Positions 56,708 to 64,000 of a stretch of 64,000 bases of DNA are shown here, one piece after another. The DNA comes from [Pantoea] beijingensis (lineage in GTDB: Bacteria; Pseudomonadota; Gammaproteobacteria; Enterobacterales; Enterobacteriaceae): positions 3,534,001-3,598,000 of the forward strand of contig NZ_CP071409.1 of the NCBI RefSeq assembly GCF_022647505.1, in the 5' to 3' direction. The first letter of the stretch is position 1, and every line of letters starts with the position of its first letter. The notes beneath the pieces are model-generated. The model worked only from the letters and a program-made list of their open reading frames with translations, was not told the origin of the DNA and ran no database searches. The position numbers and the translations under genes are program-made.

Positions 56708-58386
56708 TTTTCCTTCTGCTGGGCGTTCTGTTCAGCCCCCTGGCAAGTGCTTCACCGTTTGACCAACATGCAAGCGGCCAGTTTGTGCCCGTGAATCAGG
56801 CTTTTGCCTTCGATTTCAATCAACAGGATAACAAATTGACGCTGAACTGGCAGGTTAAACCTGGCTACTACTTATATCGCCAACAGATTAAGATTGAGCC
56901 ACACAGCGCGAAACTGGCCGCCTTTACGCTACCGGACGGCCAACCACATGAGGATGAATTTTATGGCAAAACCGTCATCTTTCCTACGGATCTGGCTCTG
57001 CCCTTAACCCTCCTGCAGGCCGATGCCGACGCCAGTATTCGGGTAACGTATCAGGGTTGTGCATCCGCGGGGTTCTGCTACCCGCCGGAAACTCGCGATA
57101 TCCCGCTCAGCGCAGTTACCGCTACGCCCTCTCCCGAGCCTGCGTCCGCAGAGATCATCGCATCCCCCGTCAGCCATCTGCCCTTCTCACCATTTTGGGC
57201 CTTACTGATTGGGATTGGAGTGGCTTTCACTCCCTGCGTTCTGCCAATGTATCCCCTGATTTCCGGCATTATTCTTGGCGGTAATCGTCGCTTATCAATG
57301 GCTCGTTTATTCACGCTGGCGATGATTTACGTGCAGGGTATGGCGCTGACCTATACGCTGATGGGGATCGTCGTGGCTGCAGCAGGCTTGCGCTTTCAGG
57401 CGGCGTTGCAACACCCTTATGTTCTTATCGGCCTGTCGATCCTGTTTATTTTGCTGGCGCTCTCGATGTTCGGCTTGTTCACGCTGCAGCTTCCTGCATC
57501 GCTACAAACACGTCTGACGCTGTGGAGCAACCGCCAACAGAGCGGCTCGCTGACCGGCGTATTCCTTATGGGTGCGCTGGCAGGTTTAATCTGCTCCCCC
57601 TGTACCACTGCACCGCTCAGTGCGATTCTGCTCTATATTGCACAAAGCGGTAATATGCTGGCCGGAGGCGGTACGCTATATCTCTATGCCCTCGGCATGG
57701 GGCTCCCATTGATCGCCGTTACAATGTTCGGCAATAAACTTCTGCCGAAAAGCGGCCCGTGGATGCAGACAGTTAAAGAAGGATTCGGTTTTGTTATCCT
57801 GGCCCTGCCGGTGTTTCTGCTGGAGCGGGTGATTGGCGATCTATGGGGATTACGCCTCTGGAGTTTGTTAGGCGTCGTGTTTTTCGGCTGGGCCTTTATT
57901 ATCAGCCTTCGCGCACCAAAAGGATTGCGGATAGTCCAGATTGTTCTGTTCCTGGCAGCCTTGATCAGCGTACGCCCTCTCCAGGACTGGGCCTTTGCAC
58001 CTCATAATAACGTTACCAGCGTAGCGCATCTTAATTTTACGCCAGTTGCTGATGCGCAACAGCTTGACCAGGCATTGCATAACAGCAACGGTAAAGTGAG
58101 TATGCTCGATCTCTACGCAGACTGGTGCGTAGCCTGTAAAGAGTTTGAGAAGTATACCTTTAGCGACGGACAGGTTCAGGATGCACTGACAAATGTTCAA
58201 CTGCTGCAAGCAAACGTCACCGCAAACAGTAAAACGGATAGTGCCTTACTCACCCATTTGCGGGTATTGGGTTTACCGACCATTCTGTTTTTTGATGCGC
58301 AGGGCAATGAGATCCCGAACTCACGCATCACCGGATTGATGAACGCCGAAGCCTTTCTGACACATTTGCAGAAATTGCCGCGGTAA
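56683..58386 (+). CDS. dsbD: thiol:disulfide interchange protein DsbD
   Basis: A 567-residue inner-membrane protein that carries electrons from cytoplasmic thioredoxin to periplasmic DsbC, DsbG and CcmG. A signal peptide (about 1-23) leads the alpha domain with the pair in [11 protein letters not shown], then eight hydrophobic segments with cysteines in TPCVLPMYP and [10 protein letters not shown], and the C-terminal thioredoxin-like domain with [15 protein letters not shown]. Start overlaps cutA by 25 bases. Confidence 0.97.
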   Translation: MAQRIATLIFLLLGVLFSPLASASPFDQHASGQFVPVNQAFAFDFNQQDNKLTLNWQVKPGYYLYRQQIKIEPHSAKLAAFTLPDGQPHEDEFYGKTVIFPTDLALPLTLLQADADASIRVTYQGCASAGFCYPPETRDIPLSAVTATPSPEPASAEIIASPVSHLPFSPFWALLIGIGVAFTPCVLPMYPLISGIILGGNRRLSMARLFTLAMIYVQGMALTYTLMGIVVAAAGLRFQAALQHPYVLIGLSILFILLALSMFGLFTLQLPASLQTRLTLWSNRQQSGSLTGVFLMGALAGLICSPCTTAPLSAILLYIAQSGNMLAGGGTLYLYALGMGLPLIAVTMFGNKLLPKSGPWMQTVKEGFGFVILALPVFLLERVIGDLWGLRLWSLLGVVFFGWAFIISLRAPKGLRIVQIVLFLAALISVRPLQDWAFAPHNNVTSVAHLNFTPVADAQQLDQALHNSNGKVSMLDLYADWCVACKEFEKYTFSDGQVQDALTNVQLLQANVTANSKTDSALLTHLRVLGLPTILFFDAQGNEIPNSRITGLMNAEAFLTHLQKLPR

Positions 58387-58450
58387 CCGACACTAGGTTG
58401 CATCCTTCTGCCATCTCGTCGGAAAGAGACGTATTCAAGAGGAGAGTCAC

Positions 58451-59029
58451 TTGCAACGTGAACAAGTACTTGAGCATGCACTAAACGTGCTTGAGAAAAA
58501 TGGAATAGCAGCGACGACGTCGCTGGAAATGCTGGCAGGCACCGCTAATATGTCGCTTGAGAAGATTCAGCGCTTCTGGCCCGATCGTGATGCGTTGCTG
58601 TATGACGCGTTACGGTTTCACGGGCAGCAAATCGATACCTGGCGACGCCAGTTGCTGCTGGATGAAACACTCAGTGTGGAACAAAAGTTACTCGCACGCT
58701 ATCAGGCTCTGGCCGAATCCGTCGGCAATGGCCGCTTCCCGGGCTGTTTGTTTATCGCGGCCTGCAGCTTTTATCCGCAGACGGATAATCCAATTCATCA
58801 ACTCGCCGAACAGCAGAAACTCGCGTCCTGGCAATATACTCGCGATCTGCTGGACGAGCTGGAAACCGACAACCCGACGATGGTTGCCGATCAGATGGAA
58901 CTTATCCTCGAAGGATGCCTGAGTAAGCTGCTGGTCAAACGCAACGTGCAGGATGTAGCCACGGCGCAACGTTTAGCGGAAGACGTGCTGCGGTTTGCTC
59001 TTTGCCGTAGAAATGGCGCACTCAGTTGA
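58451..59029 (+). CDS. dscR: TetR-family regulator DscR (YjdC)
   Basis: A 192-residue TetR regulator. The helix-turn-helix is at about 5-50 ([23 protein letters not shown], then [16 protein letters not shown]). The ligand domain has [19 protein letters not shown] and [12 protein letters not shown] as in E. coli YjdC. Starts with TTG, with GGAGAG at four bases. Follows dsbD, as in E. coli; regulator of the divisome-linked Dsc name in recent annotation. Confidence 0.92.
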   Translation: MQREQVLEHALNVLEKNGIAATTSLEMLAGTANMSLEKIQRFWPDRDALLYDALRFHGQQIDTWRRQLLLDETLSVEQKLLARYQALAESVGNGRFPGCLFIAACSFYPQTDNPIHQLAEQQKLASWQYTRDLLDELETDNPTMVADQMELILEGCLSKLLVKRNVQDVATAQRLAEDVLRFALCRRNGALS

Positions 59030-59046
59030 GTCAGCGTGATATGCAA

Positions 59047-59068
59047 AACCCCGCGATAACGCGGGGTT
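59047..59068 (+). terminator. probable hairpin after dscR
   Basis: AACCCCGCG / CGCGGGGTT with a four-base loop, 18 bases past the stop. No T-run beyond the stem on either strand (TT only). Likely 3' end of dscR. Confidence 0.6.
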
Positions 59069-59342
59069 AACAAACTATAAGTAAACGCTATTATCTGCTG
59101 GTGAATGTCTAATATAGCTTGTTGTCAGAATTAGCTGGCACGATAATTAACTGTCTATTTTATAATCCATTTTTCATCAATTATCGCCGTCATTTTTCTA
59201 CCAGGATCTTTAATCCTGCAAGGATAAGCAGATAACACGGCGTTGTTGATTGGAGCGTCAACCAAAACGAGATGACTTCGTTTAGACCCTGCAACGCGCT
59301 TTATTCCCCCATTACTTCTGCATTATTTCAGGCTTATTGTGT
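59069..59342. other. intergenic region upstream of the methyltransferase
   Basis: About 270 bases, AT-rich at the left (ATTTTATAATCCATTTTTC), with no coding frame and no clear promoter. It should contain the start region of the methyltransferase transcript. Confidence 0.4.
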
Positions 59343-60404
59343 ATGAACGATACCTTAATTAAACACGCTGCTACGAATAGCAAGCAGCCGTTCACTGACC
59401 CGATGAATTCAACACCGCGTAACCAATTGTTGTCAATGCTGGGAATGCAATCTCTACTGGTACATTCCATTACCGCTGCTGCACGCTTAAAGCTGGCGGA
59501 TATCATTGGGGAACAAACGTTAGATCTAAACACGCTGGCACAGCAGAGTGAGTGCCGCCCGGAAGCACTTCGCCGCCTGTTACGAGCCCTTTCAAGTTGT
59601 GGACTGTTTTTCGAAACCGTCGAGGGTTATAGCAATACGCCGTTAAGTGCAATGCTAAAAACTGACCTGCCAGACTCGCTAAACGGTTGGGCAAGCTTCA
59701 TGGGGGCGGAGCAGATGAATCGCTGCTTTGAGCAGCTTGATGTTGCTTTGAAGCATGATGGGCCGGTATTCGACAAAATTTATGGCCAGCCATTTTTTAG
59801 CTATCTGGCACAGGATGAAAAAACGAGAAAAACATTTGCCAGCGCCATGACATCATATTCTGCTTCCGGCATTGAGGATGCACTGGCAGCATTCGACTTC
59901 AGTCATGCAGGAAAACTGTTTGATATTGGTAGCGGGCTGGGAACATTTTTATCAGGCATACTGGACGCTAACCCGCAGCTTGAGGGCACTATTTTTGATC
60001 TGCCTGAGGTGATTGCCGAAGTTGAACAACAGGCTACCCCGCGCAATCCGCGTTTATCTTGCCAGAGTGGAAATTTCTTCACGCATATTCCAGGGGGCAG
60101 CGATACCTATATTCTGCGTCATATTCTGCACGATTGGTCTGATGAACAAGCATTACAGATCCTGCGTCACTGCCGCAAGGCGATGCACAATGACGGACAA
60201 CTCTTGATTTTTGAACATCTGCTCACCAGTACTAACCAACCTGATTACGCTAAATTTCTCGATTTGGTGATGTTAACCTTTTTGAATGGGCGTGAACGCA
60301 GCGAGCTGGAGTATCGGCAACTACTTGCACAAGCCGATCTGCACATCGAACGCGTAGTAAAAACCCCAGGCTTCCATACTTTATTGGTGGTAAAGCCGTT
60401 GTAA
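59343..60404 (+). CDS. SAM-dependent O-methyltransferase (family 2, acetylserotonin/hydroxyneurosporene type)
   Basis: A 353-residue methyltransferase. Residues 25-110 form the dimerisation winged helix (QSLLVHSITAAARLKLADI, CRPEALRRLLRALSSCGLF). The SAM fold starts with LFDIGSGLGTFL at about 192-203, then TIFDLPEVI, and RHILHDWSDEQALQILRHC, where His is near the usual catalytic place. These enzymes methylate small-molecule hydroxyls in secondary metabolism; the substrate is unknown. It stands alone next to tRNA-Phe; the ribosome-binding site is weak, and TTG six bases upstream is an alternative start. Not part of the conserved E. coli neighbourhood. Confidence 0.8.
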   Translation: MNDTLIKHAATNSKQPFTDPMNSTPRNQLLSMLGMQSLLVHSITAAARLKLADIIGEQTLDLNTLAQQSECRPEALRRLLRALSSCGLFFETVEGYSNTPLSAMLKTDLPDSLNGWASFMGAEQMNRCFEQLDVALKHDGPVFDKIYGQPFFSYLAQDEKTRKTFASAMTSYSASGIEDALAAFDFSHAGKLFDIGSGLGTFLSGILDANPQLEGTIFDLPEVIAEVEQQATPRNPRLSCQSGNFFTHIPGGSDTYILRHILHDWSDEQALQILRHCRKAMHNDGQLLIFEHLLTSTNQPDYAKFLDLVMLTFLNGRERSELEYRQLLAQADLHIERVVKTPGFHTLLVVKPL

Positions 60405-60531
60405 TTGAGCAATGAATAGGCGGCAGGCCAATTTGATTATTGGCCTGCCTGCACAACTATCCCAAAATCGGGCGTCTGACTTAAAATCTGCCGTAAAGTT
60501 GAGCAAACGCGCCTTTTTTCCTTAAATTTCG

Positions 60532-60560
60532 TTGACGCCGTAACGCCTTTACGGTTTAAT
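60532..60560 (+). promoter_or_regulatory. predicted promoter of tRNA-Phe
   Basis: TTGACG (60532-60537) and TTTAAT (60555-60560), 17 bases apart, followed by a GC-rich discriminator (GCGCC), 10 bases before the tRNA. Confidence 0.82.
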
Positions 60561-60570
60561 GCGCCTCGTT

Positions 60571-60646
60571 GCCCGGATAGCTCAGTCGGTAGAGCAGGGG
60601 ATTGAAAATCCCCGTGTCCTTGGTTCGATTCCGAGTCCGGGCACCA
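60571..60646 (+). tRNA. pheV: tRNA-Phe (GAA)
   Basis: A 76-base cloverleaf: acceptor GCCCGGA / TCCGGGC, D-arm AGCTCAGTCGGTAGAGC, anticodon GAA in the GGGGATTGAAAATCCCC stem-loop, T-arm GTTCGATTCC, encoded CCA. Its 3' end is a frequent integration site; an integrase gene starts 161 bases downstream. In E. coli pheU lies beside dscR/cutA, so the name pheU is also possible. Confidence 0.97.
60624..60646 (+). other. probable attL within the 3' end of tRNA-Phe
   Basis: P4-type integrases insert at the 3' end of tRNA genes and restore the tRNA. The T-arm/acceptor segment (GATTCCGAGTCCGGGCACCA) is the expected core. No second copy is found in the window, so attR must be further right. Confidence 0.5.
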
Positions 60647-60806
60647 CTATTCTTTTTTTATGCCTTCCTATGAATTCCTGTAATGTTGTAATTCAACAGG
60701 TTGGGGTGAAAACTCTTTCTGATACGTTTTGATTTATCCCTTCGTATCTGGAAAATTTGGGGTCAGATTGCGGGTCATTCAGTTCGACAACTGGAGTGAC
60801 CCTCAC

Positions 60807-62069
60807 ATGTTAACTGACAGCAAAATCCGCTCAGCAAAATCTCTCGAAAAATCATACAAGCTAACTGATGCTCTTGGCCTTTATCTGCTGATATCGCCCG
60901 GTGGTTCGCGCCTGTGGTATTACCGTTACCGCTTCAATGGGAAAGAATCTCGTCTTGCCTTTGGTGCTTATCCAGAAGTCTCTCTGGCTGAAGCCCGTGA
61001 AAAACGTGATGCAGGACGTAAGTTGCTTGCCTCAGGTATCTGCCCTTCCTCTCCTCGTGAATCTGCGAAAAAAACCACAGCTCAGAACAGAACATTCAAC
61101 CATATCGCCAGGGCATGGCACTCCGGTAGCCGGAGTCTCTGGTCGCAGGGCCATGCGGATAAAATCATGACTTGCCTGCAACGCTATGCGTTCTCTGATG
61201 AGATTGGTGTAATGGACATTGCTACAATTGAAACCCGTCATCTGGCACAATTGGTTAAATCCATTGACGACAAGGGTGTCCATGACGTTGCCGGGAGAAT
61301 GAAACAGTATCTGACCAAAATTTTGCGTTACGCAGTACAGCAGGGATTGATCAAATACAATCCAGCGATTGATCTGAACGGCATTGTGAACCCAAGGATT
61401 ACACGACATCTCCCTGCATTGCCACTGCGACACCTACCTGAACTGCTGGAAAATATCGGTCACTACAAAGGGCATCTTTTGACACGCCTCGCGCTGGAGA
61501 TAAATCTGCACGTCTTCCTGAGATCCAGCGAGCTACGCCTTGCCCGATGGGATGAATTCAATCTTAAAGCCCGCATCTGGGCTGTCCCCGCGAAACGTAT
61601 GGCCGTTGAAGGCGTAAGATTCTCAGAACGAGGTGCAAAAATGAAAGATGAGCATCTGGTACCACTATCACGACAGGCTATCGCCCTGCTGAAACAAATT
61701 AAAGCACTGACCGGAGATTCGGTATTTGTTTTCCCGAGCGTGCGCTCTCCAGCTAAACCTATGAGCGAAAATACCATCAACAAAGCACTGCGAACTATTG
61801 GCTACGATACCCGGACAGAGGTATGCGGTCACGGATTCAGGACGATGGCCTGTAGCGCCCTTAACGAAAGTGGTCTGTGGTCAGAAGATGCGATTGAGCG
61901 GCAGATGAGCCACAAAGAACGCAATGGAGTTCGGGCTGCCTATATCCATAAAGCTCAACATCTGGAAGCCCGGATGGAAATGATGCAATGGTGGTCTGAT
62001 TACCTTGAAATAAATCGTGAGGGCTTCACCCCGCCGTATTTGTATGCAAGGCAATATAGAATTGCCTGA
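60807..62069 (+). CDS. P4-type tyrosine integrase
   Basis: A 420-residue site-specific recombinase. The N-terminal DUF4102 arm-binding domain has MLTDSKIRSAK, KSYKLTDALGLYLLISPGGSRLWYYRYR and RLAFGAYPEVSLAEAREKRDAGRKLLASG; the usual DP that follows is ICP here. The SAM-like core-binding region is FNHIARAWHSG to LRYAVQQG. The catalytic domain has LRSSELRLARWDEF (Arg), HGFR (His342, Arg345), SHKERN (His369) and Tyr379 in AAYIHKAQHLEAR. All catalytic residues are present. An in-frame extension upstream to 60729 has no ribosome-binding site. It faces away from the tRNA, the usual layout. Confidence 0.93.
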   Translation: MLTDSKIRSAKSLEKSYKLTDALGLYLLISPGGSRLWYYRYRFNGKESRLAFGAYPEVSLAEAREKRDAGRKLLASGICPSSPRESAKKTTAQNRTFNHIARAWHSGSRSLWSQGHADKIMTCLQRYAFSDEIGVMDIATIETRHLAQLVKSIDDKGVHDVAGRMKQYLTKILRYAVQQGLIKYNPAIDLNGIVNPRITRHLPALPLRHLPELLENIGHYKGHLLTRLALEINLHVFLRSSELRLARWDEFNLKARIWAVPAKRMAVEGVRFSERGAKMKDEHLVPLSRQAIALLKQIKALTGDSVFVFPSVRSPAKPMSENTINKALRTIGYDTRTEVCGHGFRTMACSALNESGLWSEDAIERQMSHKERNGVRAAYIHKAQHLEARMEMMQWWSDYLEINREGFTPPYLYARQYRIA

Positions 62070-62083
62070 CCGTCAGGCTCATA

Positions 62084-62120
62084 GTACAGGCCCGGGGACT
62101 TACAATCCCCAGGCCTGTAC
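62084..62120. terminator. strong hairpin after the integrase
   Basis: GTACAGGCCCGGGGA (62084-62098) and TCCCCAGGCCTGTAC (62106-62120) pair at 14 of 15 positions around a seven-base loop, 14 bases past the integrase stop. No T-run. It may end the integrase transcript or the ABC remnant on the other strand. Confidence 0.6.
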
Positions 62121-62153
62121 AGCAATTCGCCTTACCTGACGCCGTAAATACGA

Positions 62154-62427
62154 TTACCTGCCAACATTAAGGCGCATGCCGCTATCGGTATCAAACAAAT
62201 GAACGTTATCCACCTCAGGAGTGACATAAATTATCTCTCCCGGCAGGGCTGAAATTCTTTCCCGGAAAACACAAACCAAATCCTGATTTAATTCAGCAAT
62301 AGCTTCAGTCCTTACACCCGGACCACGAACGACCACCTGCGTCTCAGACCCCATAGGCTCTATCACACTAGGCAAGCTTAGCCGGTGCACCGCCGTAACC
62401 ATGGTGGAAACAGCCCCAATAGAACGC
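62154..62427 (-). pseudogene. remnant of a sugar ABC transporter ATPase (C-terminal regulatory part)
   Basis: The frame to 62427 encodes only the last roughly 90 residues of a MalK/UgpC-type ATPase: LPSVIEPMGSETQVVVRGPG, DLVCVFRERISALPGEIIYV and VHLFDTDSGMRLNVG are the TOBE-domain end. The nucleotide-binding domain is missing and the frame is closed by TAG at the 5' side. An ATG at 62402 has no clear ribosome-binding site. It is a different paralogue from the intact ATPase upstream. Confidence 0.8.
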
Positions 62428-62526
62428 TAGTTGGGCCTGTTTCCCTTATAGCTGCATATGAGTGAAAATATTTCCAATCCTGTGCCTTATGAAAACATGG
62501 AATTATTCAAATTTAATAACCAATAT

Positions 62527-62552
62527 AAATGCCGGGTACAGGCCCGGCATTT
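62527..62552 (-). terminator. hairpin after the sugar ABC ATPase
   Basis: AAATGCCGGG / CCCGGCATTT with a six-base loop, about 25 bases past the ATPase stop on the minus strand. T-run is short. Confidence 0.65.
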
Positions 62553-62577
62553 ATTTCGAGAAAATTTTATTTAACTC

Positions 62578-63729
62578 TTATACAGTCGCAAACTGCTTCT
62601 GTACTGCCGATGCAGTACGCCGGAAGGCGACACCTTTATTATCAAACAAATGCGCATGCTGAGCAGGTATCATAAGTCCCACATCATCCCCCAACGCCAG
62701 TTCCAGCTCCTCGGAGTGTCGCACCAGCATCGGTTCAAAACCCTCTACGGCGACATAGAAGTAAGCAGCCTCACCCAGATGTTCAATATGCTGAATTTTA
62801 CCGATTAAATGAGCCTCAGCCTTGTTGCAAAGCCGCAGATGTTCAGGGCGGATGCCCACCTTAACCCTTTCACCTGAATGAGCCACAGAAGTATTCACTT
62901 GCACCTCGATTTTGGCTCCAGTATGCCCCTGCCCCAACCGGACCTGTGAATCTTGCGTACCGTTCTTCACCAGTTCGCCCGGCAGGAAATTCATCTTCGG
63001 TGAACCGATAAATCCGGCCACAAATTCATTCACCGGATGGTGATATAACTCCAGCGGATGACCGACCTGCGCTATCGAACCTTCATTCAGCATGGCCGCA
63101 CCGCTGTTCAACAGCACAATCTTATCCGCCAGCGTCATGGCTTCGACCTGATCGTGAGTCACATAGATCATAGTGTTGCCAAGCTGATGATGCAGTTTGG
63201 CAATTTCCACACGCGTTGCGACGCGCAGTGAAGCATCAAGGTTAGACAACGGTTCATCGAACAGGAAAACATCGGGCGCGCGAACGATAGCCCGCCCGAT
63301 GGCCACACGCTGGCGCTGACCACCGGAAAGCGCCTTCGGCAGACGCTGTAACAGCGGCTCAAGTTGCAGAATTTTCGCCGCATTCATAACGCGGCGTTCA
63401 ATTTCAGCCGGTTCGGTTTTCGCCAGCTTCAGATTAAATGCCATGTTGTCATAAATAGTCATGTGCGGATAAAGCGCATAGCTCTGAAACACCATCGCCA
63501 CGCCGCGATCGGCTGGAGCCAGATGATTCACCACCCTATTACCAATCGAGATCTCTCCTGAAGTGATGGTTTCCAGCCCGGCGATCATACGCAACAGCGT
63601 CGATTTCCCACATCCCGATGGCCCGATAAACACACAAAACTCACCATTTTTGATTTCCAGATCGACCTTGTTAATGACCTGCGTGTCATGGAAGCGCTTA
63701 AATACATTGCTCAGACGTATACCAGACAT
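62578..63729 (-). CDS. sugar ABC transporter ATP-binding protein (MalK/UgpC family, CUT1)
   Basis: A 383-residue ATPase of a carbohydrate importer. Walker A GPSGCGKST is at residues 36-44, Q-loop VFQSYALYPHMTIYDNM, signature LSGGQRQRVAIGRAIV, Walker B VFLFDEPLSNLD, and H-loop VTHDQVEAM. The C-terminal TOBE region starts near 235 (GFIGSPKMNFLPGEL, VGIRPEHLRLC). The sugar cannot be told from the ATPase alone. The permease gene ends 24 bases upstream, so they form one operon that continues beyond the window. Confidence 0.93.
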   Translation of the reverse strand: MSGIRLSNVFKRFHDTQVINKVDLEIKNGEFCVFIGPSGCGKSTLLRMIAGLETITSGEISIGNRVVNHLAPADRGVAMVFQSYALYPHMTIYDNMAFNLKLAKTEPAEIERRVMNAAKILQLEPLLQRLPKALSGGQRQRVAIGRAIVRAPDVFLFDEPLSNLDASLRVATRVEIAKLHHQLGNTMIYVTHDQVEAMTLADKIVLLNSGAAMLNEGSIAQVGHPLELYHHPVNEFVAGFIGSPKMNFLPGELVKNGTQDSQVRLGQGHTGAKIEVQVNTSVAHSGERVKVGIRPEHLRLCNKAEAHLIGKIQHIEHLGEAAYFYVAVEGFEPMLVRHSEELELALGDDVGLMIPAQHAHLFDNKGVAFRRTASAVQKQFATV

Positions 63730-63753
63730 AATTTACAATTCCTCTCTTCTGAG

Positions 63754-64000
63754 CTACTTAACGCCGCCCATAGTTAAACCGCGTACCAAATGTTTTTGTA
63801 CCAGCAGACCGAGTACCAGCATCGGCAACATCACCAGCGTTCCTGCTGCCGTCAGCGGCCCCCACTCCGTCCCCTGAAAGGTCAGGAATGAAGTGATCGC
63901 GACCGGTAACGTCTGTGTGGAGTCACCGGAGAGCGTCAGGACAATCTGGAATTCATTCCAGATAAAGAACAGCGTCAGGACACCCGACGCCGCCAGCCCG
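63754..64000 (-). CDS. sugar ABC transporter permease (MalG-type), C-terminal fragment
   Basis: The last 82 residues of an inner-membrane permease; the gene continues past the right edge. Visible are a membrane segment (VLTLFFIWNEFQIVLTL), the loop TSFLTFQGTEWGPLTAAG, a last membrane segment (LVMLPMLVLGLLVQ) and the tail KHLVRGLTMGGVK, the usual end of MalG-like proteins. Confidence 0.93.
   Translation of the reverse strand, partial: GLAASGVLTLFFIWNEFQIVLTLSGDSTQTLPVAITSFLTFQGTEWGPLTAAGTLVMLPMLVLGLLVQKHLVRGLTMGGVK

Noticed and set aside
59047..59068. Hairpin as a phage or IS end
   Set aside because: It is explained by the 3' end of dscR; no flanking duplication.

Overview
The window is chromosomal DNA of a member of the Enterobacterales. 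Almost every gene has a close Escherichia coli counterpart, and the order is that of the E. coli ytfB-to-amiB and orn-to-dscR blocks, read mostly in the opposite direction. Several details point away from Escherichia: there is no ampC/blc/sugE between frdD and the entericidins, no yjfIJKLMC between rlmB and aidB, cptA sits beside epmB, AmiB has two LysM domains, and the intergenic repeats are of a Yersinia/Serratia/Erwinia-like type. Erwiniaceae or a nearby family is my best guess; this is inference from gene content, not a measured placement.

Layout. 1-5.3 kb: the end of cpdB, then fklB, oapA/ytfB, a DUF488 gene and the rpsF-priB-rpsR-rplI ribosomal operon. 5.5-12.5 kb: a small secreted protein of unknown function and the complete ula regulon for L-ascorbate uptake and breakdown (ulaABCDEF, with ulaG and ulaR divergent). 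12.5-19.2 kb: yjfP, bsmA, aidB, and the nsrR-rnr-rlmB stress and RNA-processing group. 19.8-33.5 kb: purA, yjeT, the hfq-hflX-hflK-hflC and amiB-mutL-miaA groups, tsaE, nnr and queG. 33.8-41.5 kb: three tandem tRNA-Gly genes, orn, rsgA, psd, mscM, epmA. 41.8-47.3 kb: frdABCD, the ecnAB entericidin pair, efp and epmB; epmA, epmB and efp form one modification pathway spread over 7 kb. 47.4-59 kb: cptA, yjeI, groSL, fxsA, aspA, dcuA, cutA, dsbD and dscR. aspA, dcuA and frd together support anaerobic fumarate respiration.

59.3-64 kb is the accessory part: a lone O-methyltransferase, then tRNA-Phe with a P4-type integrase just downstream of its 3' end. Beyond it lie a remnant of a sugar ABC ATPase, a complete sugar ABC ATPase and the end of its permease, which runs off the window. 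This looks like the left edge of a genomic island at pheV/pheU.

I found no convincing new multi-gene system. The most unusual observation is a 49-bp palindromic element with a 4-bp target duplication inside the 5' leader of the rpsF operon. Other items are the divergent repeat copies, the orphan methyltransferase, the small secreted protein and the island boundary.
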